Positions 50,081 to 59,491 of a DNA stretch of 64,000 bases are shown here, piece after piece (position 1 is the stretch's first letter; every line of letters starts with the position of its first letter). Position numbers and translations under genes: made by a program. Source of the stretch: Treponema sp. GTDB lineage: Bacteria; Spirochaetota; Spirochaetia; Treponematales; Treponemataceae. The notes under the pieces are model-generated. The model saw only the letters and a list, made by a program, of their open reading frames with translations, ran no database searches and had not been told where the DNA came from. The stretch is taken from positions 1 to 64,000 of the forward strand of contig JAILLQ010000004.1 in the NCBI GenBank assembly GCA_024693045.1. The letters are read 5' to 3'.

Positions 50081-51920
50081 GTAATTTTGCCTCCTCTAAG
50101 GTCTTATCACCTAAAACACTTTTTTCACCTTCAGTTTTAGAAGTCTTTTCAGGCTTTTCTGATTTTTCAGGCTTTTCTGATTTTTCAAGCTTTTCAGTTT
50201 TTTCTGATTTCTCTACTTTTTCAGACTTTTCTACTTTTTCTACTGATTCTTCGGTCTTAGACTCTGAATCAGGATCTTTCTGATTAGGATATTTAACTCT
50301 GTTATGATAGAAACCAACCAGGAATTTTACAAAGGAAGCCTTAATTCTATTTAAATCGCTGAATGTTAAGGCACAATTATCCAGCTGTCCGTGTTCCATT
50401 TTATCTGTAATCAATTTATCAATAAATTTTTCAAGTCTTTCTTCAGTTGGGTTTTCAAGAGAACGGCAGGCAGCTTCTACAGTATCCGCCAGCATGACTA
50501 CTCCGGCTTCTTTTGAAGATGGAGGATTTCCAGGATACATAAAATCCACAGGATTTACATTAGGGTCAGTTTCTTTTGCCTTTGCGTAAAACCAAGCCAT
50601 GATACTGTTTCCATGATGCTCATTTATTATATCAATTACAAGCTGAGGAAGATGCATCTGGTGAGCCATTTCAACACTCTTTCTTACATGACTTCTCAAA
50701 ATTGAAGCAGAAAGTGTTGGAGCAATCTTATCATGAGGATTTACACCGTCTATCTGGTTTTCTGTAAAATATTCACTCTGATCAATCTTACCTACGTCAT
50801 GGTACCAGGCACCAACTTTTGCAAGCAGACCATTAGCCCCAATTTCACGGCAGGCATTTTCTGCAAGGATTCCAACATTCATTGAATGGTTATATGTTCC
50901 ATTTGCAGTCTGGTAAAGTTTCTTTAGTATAGGTGTATTAGTGTCACTCAAATCTACAAGTCTGAAAACAGAAGCTGTATTTAAAATCAACTCAACAGGA
51001 GTAAGAAGAGCCAGTGTAAGAATTCCTGAAAGAAATCCGTTTAAAGCAACTCCAATAAGAATGAGTGGCAATTTTACAAAATTTTCATTAAAAATTACGG
51101 CAAGAATTAAAGTGATTACAACATTGAAAAGAGCCAGCATAAGGGCAACAAGAATCAAATCCATGCGCTTTTCAATTTTGCGGACAATAATAGAACTTGC
51201 AAGACAAGATGCCAGAGTAAAAAGGAAAGGAACTATGCTGTAATCAGAAGCAGAGTAAACTCCAAATGACAAAATTATTGAAAAGAAAATTGCAGCAAGC
51301 TGTCCATACAAAATTGCATCAGTGAGCACCATAAGAGAAGCTGAAATAATTACCAGCATAGGAAAAGCTTCTTCAAAGTATGTAGTTTTTGAGCCGTAAA
51401 TCGTCCCTGCATAAACCAAAAGGAAAGAGATAACCATAAAAATCATTTCGCGCAAATGAATTTTTCGGCCAAAAGGAGCGAAAGCAAAGAAGATAAACCA
51501 CATTGTAGCGAGCAGGAAGATATAAAGTTCTGTGTTCGCAAAAGAACGATAATCCAAATAAAAAGGAGATTCAGCCATTTTTTGAAGTTTTGCATAATTT
51601 TCTTCAGTTATAGGAAAGCCCTTTCTGATAATTTTTTCACCCTCTTCAATAAAAACAGGATTCATTTCATCAGCTGGAATTGTTCTTGGAGCTTCAATTG
51701 TTCTGTCAGAAATTTGTCCCACTTCAAAATCTGCAAGTCTGAAAGAATTGATTGTCTGAGAAGATGACATGTCAAAAACATTTATACCAGTAACAGCTAG
51801 ATATCCAAGCAGACAGAGAATAATTACCGGATAATGAGCTATAATTCCGGCAGCTAAATCAGAGAAAAAAGATGCAAACACATTTTTACTTTCACTAGAA
51901 TTCATTTTGTTCATTTTCAT
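50073..51920 (-). CDS. 7TM-HD (PgpH-like) HDIG phosphohydrolase
   Basis: 7TM region then GTYNHSMNVGILAENA..KVGAWYHDVGKIDQSEYFTENQ; C-terminal EK-rich tail. Confidence 0.93.
   Translation of the reverse strand: MKMNKMNSSESKNVFASFFSDLAAGIIAHYPVIILCLLGYLAVTGINVFDMSSSQTINSFRLADFEVGQISDRTIEAPRTIPADEMNPVFIEEGEKIIRKGFPITEENYAKLQKMAESPFYLDYRSFANTELYIFLLATMWFIFFAFAPFGRKIHLREMIFMVISFLLVYAGTIYGSKTTYFEEAFPMLVIISASLMVLTDAILYGQLAAIFFSIILSFGVYSASDYSIVPFLFTLASCLASSIIVRKIEKRMDLILVALMLALFNVVITLILAVIFNENFVKLPLILIGVALNGFLSGILTLALLTPVELILNTASVFRLVDLSDTNTPILKKLYQTANGTYNHSMNVGILAENACREIGANGLLAKVGAWYHDVGKIDQSEYFTENQIDGVNPHDKIAPTLSASILRSHVRKSVEMAHQMHLPQLVIDIINEHHGNSIMAWFYAKAKETDPNVNPVDFMYPGNPPSSKEAGVVMLADTVEAACRSLENPTEERLEKFIDKLITDKMEHGQLDNCALTFSDLNRIKASFVKFLVGFYHNRVKYPNQKDPDSESKTEESVEKVEKSEKVEKSEKTEKLEKSEKPEKSEKPEKTSKTEGEKSVLGDKTLEEAKLHG
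50143..50250. repeat. Coding low-complexity repeat (EKxEKSEKxEK tail of PgpH-like protein)
   Basis: Repeated TTTTCAGGCTTTTCTGA-type units encoding EKVEKSEKVEKSEKTEKLEKSEKPEKSEKPEK. Confidence 0.85.
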
Positions 51921-52839
51921 AAGCCTTCACAATTTTTTTGACTAATGGATTTCTTACAACATCTTCTGCTGTAAGCTCAATCATTCCAATTTCGTCTATA
52001 TCTTTTAAAAGTTCCCTTGCATGAATTAAACCAGAAGGAACTTTTTTAGGTAAATCAATTTGACTTGGGTCCCCTGTAATAAAAACTTTCGAATTTTCTC
52101 CCATACGAGTCAGAAACATTTTCATCTGTTCCTTTGTTGTATTCTGAGCTTCGTCGAGAATAACTACTGCATTATTCAGAGTCCTTCCCCTCATGTAAGC
52201 AAGAGGAGCTATTTCTACTACTTCAGATTCAACCAGTCGTTTTACAGTTTCTTTTGGCAAAATCATTTCCATTGAATCGTAAAGAGGTCGAAGATAGGGA
52301 TTAATTTTATCTTCAAGGTCTCCCGGCAAAAAACCAAGACTTTCTCCAGCTTCAACAACAGGACGAGTTAGAATCAAGCGGCTCACCTTGTGCATTAAAA
52401 CCAGGCGAAGGGCTTCTGCAACAGCTATAAAAGTTTTACCGCTTCCTGCGGCCCCATGAGCAAAAACCATGCTGCAATCCCTCATAGCCTGTATATATTC
52501 AGCCTGATTCTGAGTATGAGGATACACCTTTCTAATTGCACCGGGAACCAATATAGAAATATTTTCCATATCAGCCTTGGCCTTTATATTCAACACAGAA
52601 GTGATAATGTCGCGGGTATTTTTTGTACCGTCTTGAACTTCGTCAGTAATGCGGTCAATGATGTAGCGGAATTTTTCACGCAGGGCAAAATCATCCGTAT
52701 CCACAGAAAGTTCATTCCCCCTTGTAAAAACCGGTAAGCCTAAGTGTTCTTCGATGAGTTTTAAATTGGTGTCATTAGTTCCACAAATAGAGGAAAGCAT
52801 ATCCATATCAGGAACTACAATAGTATATTCAGATTCCAC
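51895..52839 (-). CDS. phoH: PhoH-like ATPase (GTG start)
   Basis: FAHGAAGSGKTFIAVAEALRLV; RPVVEAGESLGFLPGDLEDKINPYLRPLYD; TGDPSQIDLP. Confidence 0.96.
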   Translation of the reverse strand: MESEYTIVVPDMDMLSSICGTNDTNLKLIEEHLGLPVFTRGNELSVDTDDFALREKFRYIIDRITDEVQDGTKNTRDIITSVLNIKAKADMENISILVPGAIRKVYPHTQNQAEYIQAMRDCSMVFAHGAAGSGKTFIAVAEALRLVLMHKVSRLILTRPVVEAGESLGFLPGDLEDKINPYLRPLYDSMEMILPKETVKRLVESEVVEIAPLAYMRGRTLNNAVVILDEAQNTTKEQMKMFLTRMGENSKVFITGDPSQIDLPKKVPSGLIHARELLKDIDEIGMIELTAEDVVRNPLVKKIVKAYENEQNEF

Positions 52840-52881
52840 TTTATATAATTGTAATCAAATTTGCTGTATTTCGCAACAAGA

Positions 52882-55800
52882 TTACTTAAGCTGCCATTCT
52901 CCATACTTATCTACAATTTCTGTCTTCATGGCACTTACAGGCCTCCATACAATAGAAATAGTTATATAGGGGTTAAAGTCGTAACTTTTTACACCATCTT
53001 CTGTCACAAGACGTGGTTCAACTTTAAAGGAAGCATTGAAGTCCCAGTCGTGAAGTTCATGAGTCAAAGTCAAATTCAAACTTTTAAGTTTAAAACCGGA
53101 AGCTTCCCTAAGGCTGTCATCATCAAAACGGAAGGAATTAGCTAAATCTTTAAATATATTAGTTTCTCCGCTTAAGCCGATTTCGTTTCCGAAGTATCTA
53201 TAGATAACTGAATTTTTTACACTTGCCGAAAAGCTCATTGTAAAGAATTCGTGAATTTTAAGAGACAGACTTGGTGCAAAAGTAAAATAACTTTCTGTTG
53301 GCTTTAAGAGATTTGCAACAATACTTGTATTTACACCAGCACCTAAAGAAATACGGTTCTTCCAGCGATAAAAAGTTTTTGTTCCAGGAGCATAGGAAAG
53401 AGAAAAGTTGTAAGGTAAGAATTCTGATTCAGATCTCTGGTGCCAGCCGGAACTTGTCACAGTATTTCCGTCATCATCTTTTACGCCATTGGCAACTTCT
53501 GTATCACTATAAAAGTCATACCCCTTAGTATAAGACATTTGATATGAGGCTGTAAGACCGAACCAGCTGAAAGAAAATTTTAAAGAATCGTTGTATTCGT
53601 CTTCCAGATTGAAATTATAACTGGCAGAAGCAGACATTGTATTACCAAGAACTTTTCCAGAAACTGTAAGACTTTGTTTTAAAGGCTGTTTTTCCCATTC
53701 ATCTTCTTCACTAGTTGTTCCATCATCATTAGTTACTGTTGAAGTAACTTTTTTCACCCCTGATTCAATCTGATAAGTCGTTAGAGGAAATTTAAGTTTG
53801 AGAGTTCCATAATAACTTTCATCCAATGGTTTTAGAGTTGTAGTTAATGTAAAACTCTGACTAAAAGTTGAATCCATCTGGTTGGTTGCAAATGTAAAAT
53901 CCAGTGCATTAGTTGTAATAGACTCTTCGTCAGACCAGTCAACCCAGTGGTAATCCCATTCAGGATCATCTTTATCAGAATCGTATTCATCTGCAAGGAA
54001 TTCTGTACGAATCATTTTTACAGTAGAACGCCAGGTAATTCCAGTTTCTTTAATAACAGGAATAAAAGTAAAAGGCTTAAGAGAAACTGTATTTGTATTT
54101 GTCAAATCCTGTTTTTCTGCCGCATAGTCAGTTTTCTTTAATGACGCAGCAGCTGATTCTGTATACCAGGCCGTTTCTGCAGCCTTTAAAACATTTCCAT
54201 TTGAATCCATTACAGCTTCATCATTTATATGAATATAAGGGTGTTTTTGCCATACAGGACTATAAGTATAAGAATTTGAAACTGTAAAAAAATTGCCGCC
54301 ATAGGTAAAATTATTATCCACTGTAATAGGCAGCTTAAATGTGTACATCGTAGACTTAAGTTCATTCCAGTCAAAATCATCTGCTGTCTTTAAATTAGAT
54401 GAAGAATAGGCAACCTGAGTTGTAAGATAAGGCTTTACAGAATACTTCATAGAAAAAGAAGGCCCCGGAATTTCGGTTGTAGAAGAAGAAACTCCTGTCA
54501 AAAGAGGTAACAGAGAGGAACTGAATTTTTCTTCGTCTTTTGATTCTTCCTTTTTGTCTTCAACTTCAGATTTTTTTTCAGAATCATTTTCTGATTTTTC
54601 TTCGGCTTCTTTTTTTGCCCTGTCTTCTTCCCTTCTCTTTATTTCTGCTTTTGTCATAAATTCTTCGGGACTTACAAGTGGTGTAGCAAAAGAAATCTGC
54701 TTATTCTTATTTGCTGTTTTTTTAGAAGAAGACAAATCTATAAGAGTTCCACTTAAAGTTGCATTAATTGTTGCAGGTGTTATTTGCGAAGGATAATAGA
54801 ATTTTCGTTCAGGGGTATAGGTCTGCCAAGCCGTTAATTCGGTTTCATTGTAAATGGGTTCATAAGTAGTAGTATCGTAAAGAGGTAAACCCGTAGAAGT
54901 ATCGTATTGAGGTGTCAAGCTGTCGTTTGTAAGATTATCTGTATCAACTGTCAATGTAGAAAAAACAAGAGATGAGTTCAAAGAAAAAGAAAGAGTTGAA
55001 ACATAAGGCTTTATAAATGCCGGTAGAGGAACAGTATAGGAGCTGGAAAGAGTCCAGTTAAATGAAGAAACTTCATTAGTTGTAGTCGATTCTTCGTCTG
55101 TATCACTTTGGCTTTGATTTATAAGAAAACTAACCCAGTCCATAGTTTCTTCGCGGGTACCAAAATGGTCTGTAAAATAAGGATCTGAATACAGAGGCAA
55201 AGACAAAGAAAGCGAAAATGGACTTGTAAGAGTAGTTTTAAATTCACCGCTGTAACGGAAAGGTAAAGTCATTCCAAGGAGATTTGACTTATCATAAATC
55301 TTGTTTCCCAGAGGTGAATATGGAAGGTATTCTCCGGACTCACTTTCTTTAAAGACTGTGTTGGAAAAACCTAATTTTGCTGTAACATCAATTTCAGAAA
55401 AATATTTTGGCGGCTTAAAGACCCCCTGAACTCCTGCCATTACACCAAGATTTGTGTAATAGTCTCCCATTACTTTAAAATACTTGGAAGTATCTCCTTT
55501 GTAATCCTTATCAAGATTGTGAAGCATAATACCTTCAACCTTCTGCTCTTTTAAAACTGAAGGTTTTACAAAGTTAAAGAGAGCTTTTAACTTTTCAGAA
55601 GCGTCACTGTCTGAAGAAGATGAAGAGGATGAGGAACTTGTATTACTTAAGGGTTTTCGACCATACAGATAGGCAGTTGTTTGCATAAAATAGCCGCGTT
55701 TTTTTTCAAATCCAAACACAGGATTAAAAATCAACTCATCTTTCGGATAGTAGAAGTATGGAAGATATAAGACTGGACAAGGACCAACAAAGACTCTTGC

Positions 55801-56553
55801 ATTCAAAAAGGCAAATTCTCCACCTGGTAGAAGCCAGATGCGATTAGCCTTAATTCGCCAGTGAGGGTCTTCGTCATCACAAAAGGTGAGTTCACCATCT
55901 TTAAATGTAATCGTATTTGATTCGCTGCGGCCAAAGATATCGCTTGCAACAATCAAAGTTGAACCACCCGGAAGATTTAAGGCATCAGATTGAGTCTGAA
56001 CAACCCGGCTATCGTCGAAAATACCTTCCAGTGTAGAAGTATTGAACATAAGGGAAGAAGCTGAAACTGTCTGGGAACCCGCCGTTTCTGTTGTCTGTTC
56101 AAGAGAAACGTTACCTTCTGCGTAAATCATTTCGCTGGTTCTGTCATATCTAACAGAATCTGCATTAATTACATTTTTTGTAGAACCTTTAGTTACAGAA
56201 ATTTTTACATCCCCAGTTAGGACAATTACATCGTTACCAGTTTCCTTATCTTTTTCGTAACGGGTATTTCTTGCATTTTCAATATTTATTGTTGTCTTTG
56301 TATCTTCTGGCTTTTCTTCTTTTGATTCTTTCTCTTTGTCTTTGTCAGTTTTATTTTCATTTGAAGAATCATTTTCAGCCTTTCCTTTACTTGATTTATC
56401 TTCTTTATCTTCAGTTTTTTCGACCGACTCATTTAAAGTCTGCTTTTCTTCATTTTCAGCTGCAGAATTACTTATTTCTTCTGCAAATAAAGAAGCAGAA
56501 AGCAGCAATAAAGAGAAAATCAAACTTTTTACAATAAGGCTAAACTTTTTCAT
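52882..56553 (-). CDS. LptD/OstA-like outer-membrane LPS-assembly-type protein
   Basis: N-term OstA-like NTRYEKDKETGNDVIVLTGDVKISVTKGSTKNVINADSVRYDRTSEMIYAEGNVSLEQ; ARVFVGPCPVLYLPYFYYPKD; long beta-strand-rich C-term. Confidence 0.88.
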   Translation of the reverse strand: MKKFSLIVKSLIFSLLLLSASLFAEEISNSAAENEEKQTLNESVEKTEDKEDKSSKGKAENDSSNENKTDKDKEKESKEEKPEDTKTTINIENARNTRYEKDKETGNDVIVLTGDVKISVTKGSTKNVINADSVRYDRTSEMIYAEGNVSLEQTTETAGSQTVSASSLMFNTSTLEGIFDDSRVVQTQSDALNLPGGSTLIVASDIFGRSESNTITFKDGELTFCDDEDPHWRIKANRIWLLPGGEFAFLNARVFVGPCPVLYLPYFYYPKDELIFNPVFGFEKKRGYFMQTTAYLYGRKPLSNTSSSSSSSSSDSDASEKLKALFNFVKPSVLKEQKVEGIMLHNLDKDYKGDTSKYFKVMGDYYTNLGVMAGVQGVFKPPKYFSEIDVTAKLGFSNTVFKESESGEYLPYSPLGNKIYDKSNLLGMTLPFRYSGEFKTTLTSPFSLSLSLPLYSDPYFTDHFGTREETMDWVSFLINQSQSDTDEESTTTNEVSSFNWTLSSSYTVPLPAFIKPYVSTLSFSLNSSLVFSTLTVDTDNLTNDSLTPQYDTSTGLPLYDTTTYEPIYNETELTAWQTYTPERKFYYPSQITPATINATLSGTLIDLSSSKKTANKNKQISFATPLVSPEEFMTKAEIKRREEDRAKKEAEEKSENDSEKKSEVEDKKEESKDEEKFSSSLLPLLTGVSSSTTEIPGPSFSMKYSVKPYLTTQVAYSSSNLKTADDFDWNELKSTMYTFKLPITVDNNFTYGGNFFTVSNSYTYSPVWQKHPYIHINDEAVMDSNGNVLKAAETAWYTESAAASLKKTDYAAEKQDLTNTNTVSLKPFTFIPVIKETGITWRSTVKMIRTEFLADEYDSDKDDPEWDYHWVDWSDEESITTNALDFTFATNQMDSTFSQSFTLTTTLKPLDESYYGTLKLKFPLTTYQIESGVKKVTSTVTNDDGTTSEEDEWEKQPLKQSLTVSGKVLGNTMSASASYNFNLEDEYNDSLKFSFSWFGLTASYQMSYTKGYDFYSDTEVANGVKDDDGNTVTSSGWHQRSESEFLPYNFSLSYAPGTKTFYRWKNRISLGAGVNTSIVANLLKPTESYFTFAPSLSLKIHEFFTMSFSASVKNSVIYRYFGNEIGLSGETNIFKDLANSFRFDDDSLREASGFKLKSLNLTLTHELHDWDFNASFKVEPRLVTEDGVKSYDFNPYITISIVWRPVSAMKTEIVDKYGEWQLK

Positions 56554-56571
56554 CTAAAAACAAATATTTAT

Positions 56572-59424
56572 TTATCGGTTACCTTTGAGCATTTCTTTGA
56601 TAAATTGCCCCGTATACGAAGCTTCTTCATCCGCAACTTCTTCAGGACTTCCCCTTGCAATTATATTTCCGCCTCTAAAACCACCTTCAGGACCCAAATC
56701 CAAAATGTAATCTGCCTGACAAATTACATCAAGGTTGTGTTCAATCATGACAACAGTATTTCCCTGCTCAACCAAACGCTGTATTACTTCCATGAGCATT
56801 TTTACATCTGCAAAATGAAGACCTGTTGTAGGCTCATCCATTATGTAAAGAGTTTTTCCTGTCGAAACTCTGGCAAGTTCGGTTGCAAGTTTTACACGTT
56901 GAGCTTCACCACCAGAAAGAGTAAGCGCACTCTGACCTAATTGAATATAACCAAGCCCAACAGATTTTAATGTTTCCAGTTTACGCGATATATGTGGAAT
57001 CGAAACAAAAAAATCAGCAGCTTCTTCAATAGTCATATTCAAAACATCATTTATGCTCTTACCTTTATATAACACTTCAAGGGTTTCACGGTTAAATCTT
57101 TTTCCACCACAGACATCACATGTGATAAAAACATCAGGTAAAAAGTTCATTTCGATTGTAATAGTACCGCTTCCCTGACAATTTTCACATCGACCACCCT
57201 TTACATTAAAACTGAATCGTCCCTTGGTGTATCCGTTTGCCTTTGCTTCAGGAAGACTTGCAAAAAGATCTCTGATTGCATCAAAAACACCAACATAGGT
57301 AGCAGGATTACTTCTAGGAGTTCTTCCAATAGGGCTCTGGTCGATATTGATAACCTTATCAATTGCTTCAAATCCTTCTATTGACTCATATGCTCCAACA
57401 GGATAAGAAGTTCTCATGATTTTGTTAGAAAGCAAAGGATAAAGAACATCACTCATAAGAGTTGATTTTCCACTACCAGATACACCTGTAATACAGGTAA
57501 AAGTTCCCAAAGGAATATCTATAGAAACATTCTTTAAATTGTGTTCAGTAACACCCTTTAATGAAATAAAGTTTCCATTTCCCTTACGTCTTTTTTCAGG
57601 GATTTTCATGAAAAGAGTTCCTGCCAGATATTGACCAGTCTTACTTTCTTTGACTTTCATAACTTCTTCCGGACTACCGGCAGCAACAACCTTACCCCCA
57701 TGAATTCCAGCTCCAGGGCCAATATCAACAAGAAAATCTGCAGTTCGCAAGGTCTGCTCATCGTGTTCAACAACAATTACTGTGTTCTGCTGGTCTCTAA
57801 GATAAGTTAGAGTATCAATAAGTTTCTGGTTATCCCTCTGATGTAAACCGATTGAAGGCTCGTCAAGAATATACATAACTCCAGTTAATGCAGAACCTAT
57901 CTGTGTCGCAAGCCTGATTCTCTGAGCTTCACCACCGCTTAAAGTTTCTGCAGAGCGTTCCAGAGTAAGATAATCAAGCCCTACATCTTTAAGAAATTTT
58001 AAGCGATTTTTTATTTCTTTTAAAACCTGGGAAGCAATTGACTTCTCTGTTTCTGAAAGTTCAAGATTTTCAAAGAAATCAATAGATTCCTGAACGCTCA
58101 AATTTGTAAGTTCAAAAATATTTTTTCCACCTACTGTAACTCCAAGAGCTTCGGGTCTAAGACGTTTTCCATGACAGGAAGAACATTCAGAAATAGACAT
58201 GTATTTTTCTTCAATGCGAACTCTCTGAGCTTCTCCCCAGGCTTCTGCATGGCGTCTCTTCATGTCGCCTATAACTCCAGGCCAGGGGCGATTATATTCA
58301 GAGAAACCTTCACCGCTTTGTTTTTTGTAAATCCAGTGAATATTCTTTTCAGTGTCACCTTTCCACAAAAAATCAAACTGATTTTTACTCAAGTCCTTAA
58401 TTGGTGTATCCAATGAAAATCCACCAGCTTCAGCAACTGCCGCAAACATAGAGCGGTTCCATTCGCTTTCAGGATTATAAAAAGGCAGAGCCCCCTGATT
58501 AAAAGAAAGCGAATCATCTGGAAGAATTTTTGAATTATCCCACTCCATTTTCTGACCTAAACCGGTACATTCAGAACAGGCTCCAAAAGGGTTATTGAAG
58601 GAAAAAAGTCGTGGCTGCAATTCAGGAATAGAAATTCCACAGTCTGGACAGGCATTTTTCTGGCTAAAGAATACTTCTTCATCTTTATCGCCAATACGCT
58701 TTGTTACAACAATAATTCCATTAGCACTGTTCAAAGCAGTTTCAACACTGTCCGACAGGCGCTTTCTGACATCAGAGTTTAAAACTATTCGGTCTACAAC
58801 AATTTCGATAGAATGCTTTTTCTGTTTATCAAGTTTAATCGGGTCATCTAACAAAGCCATTACACCATCGATACGAGCCCTAACAAAACCAGATTTTTTT
58901 GCATCTTCAATAATTTTTGTATGCTCACCTTTTTTTCCGCGTATAACCGGAGCTAAAATTTGAATTTTTGTATCTGGCTCCCAAGACATAATAGAATCGA
59001 CTATCTGGTCAACACTCTGCTCGCGAATTTCTCTACCGCAATTTGGACAGTGAGCGTGACCCGTTCTAGCGTAAAGCAAACGATAATAGTCATATATTTC
59101 GGTAATTGTTCCGACTGTTGAACGAGGATTTTTATTAGTAGATTTCTGTTCAATTGAAATAGCAGGAGAAAGACCTTCTATCAAATCTACATCAGGTTTA
59201 TCCATCGTACCCAAAAACTGGCGGGCATATGAGGAAAGACTTTCCATATAACGGCGCTGGCCTTCAGCAAAAAGAGTATCAAAGGCTAGAGAACTTTTTC
59301 CGGATCCAGAAAGCCCCGAAATGACAATCAATTTATTTCTAGGCAATTCAAGATCAATATTCTTTAAGTTGTGTTCTCTGGCTCCGCGAATTACAATTTT
59401 GTCGTTGTTAAAAATATGTTCCAC
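56572..59424 (-). CDS. uvrA: Excinuclease ABC subunit A
   Basis: IVIRGAREHNLKNIDLELPRNKLIVISGLSGSGKSSLAFDTLFAEGQRRYMESLSSYARQFLG; zinc fingers CPNCG.., CENCQGSG. Confidence 0.98.
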   Translation of the reverse strand: MEHIFNNDKIVIRGAREHNLKNIDLELPRNKLIVISGLSGSGKSSLAFDTLFAEGQRRYMESLSSYARQFLGTMDKPDVDLIEGLSPAISIEQKSTNKNPRSTVGTITEIYDYYRLLYARTGHAHCPNCGREIREQSVDQIVDSIMSWEPDTKIQILAPVIRGKKGEHTKIIEDAKKSGFVRARIDGVMALLDDPIKLDKQKKHSIEIVVDRIVLNSDVRKRLSDSVETALNSANGIIVVTKRIGDKDEEVFFSQKNACPDCGISIPELQPRLFSFNNPFGACSECTGLGQKMEWDNSKILPDDSLSFNQGALPFYNPESEWNRSMFAAVAEAGGFSLDTPIKDLSKNQFDFLWKGDTEKNIHWIYKKQSGEGFSEYNRPWPGVIGDMKRRHAEAWGEAQRVRIEEKYMSISECSSCHGKRLRPEALGVTVGGKNIFELTNLSVQESIDFFENLELSETEKSIASQVLKEIKNRLKFLKDVGLDYLTLERSAETLSGGEAQRIRLATQIGSALTGVMYILDEPSIGLHQRDNQKLIDTLTYLRDQQNTVIVVEHDEQTLRTADFLVDIGPGAGIHGGKVVAAGSPEEVMKVKESKTGQYLAGTLFMKIPEKRRKGNGNFISLKGVTEHNLKNVSIDIPLGTFTCITGVSGSGKSTLMSDVLYPLLSNKIMRTSYPVGAYESIEGFEAIDKVINIDQSPIGRTPRSNPATYVGVFDAIRDLFASLPEAKANGYTKGRFSFNVKGGRCENCQGSGTITIEMNFLPDVFITCDVCGGKRFNRETLEVLYKGKSINDVLNMTIEEAADFFVSIPHISRKLETLKSVGLGYIQLGQSALTLSGGEAQRVKLATELARVSTGKTLYIMDEPTTGLHFADVKMLMEVIQRLVEQGNTVVMIEHNLDVICQADYILDLGPEGGFRGGNIIARGSPEEVADEEASYTGQFIKEMLKGNR

Positions 59425-59491
59425 AATATAGAATTATAATGAAAAACATATAGAGTTGAAAGATTCTTTTGAAAAGAGAGACTTTTATAAA

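Noticed and set aside
50143-50250. Possible CRISPR-like or tandem noncoding repeat
   Set aside because: In-frame EK-rich coding repeat with no unique spacers; no cas genes in the window
56271-56557. Two plus-strand ORFs opposite the LptD-like N-terminus
   Set aside because: Shadows of the Lys/Glu-rich N-terminal region; no SD or homologous motif
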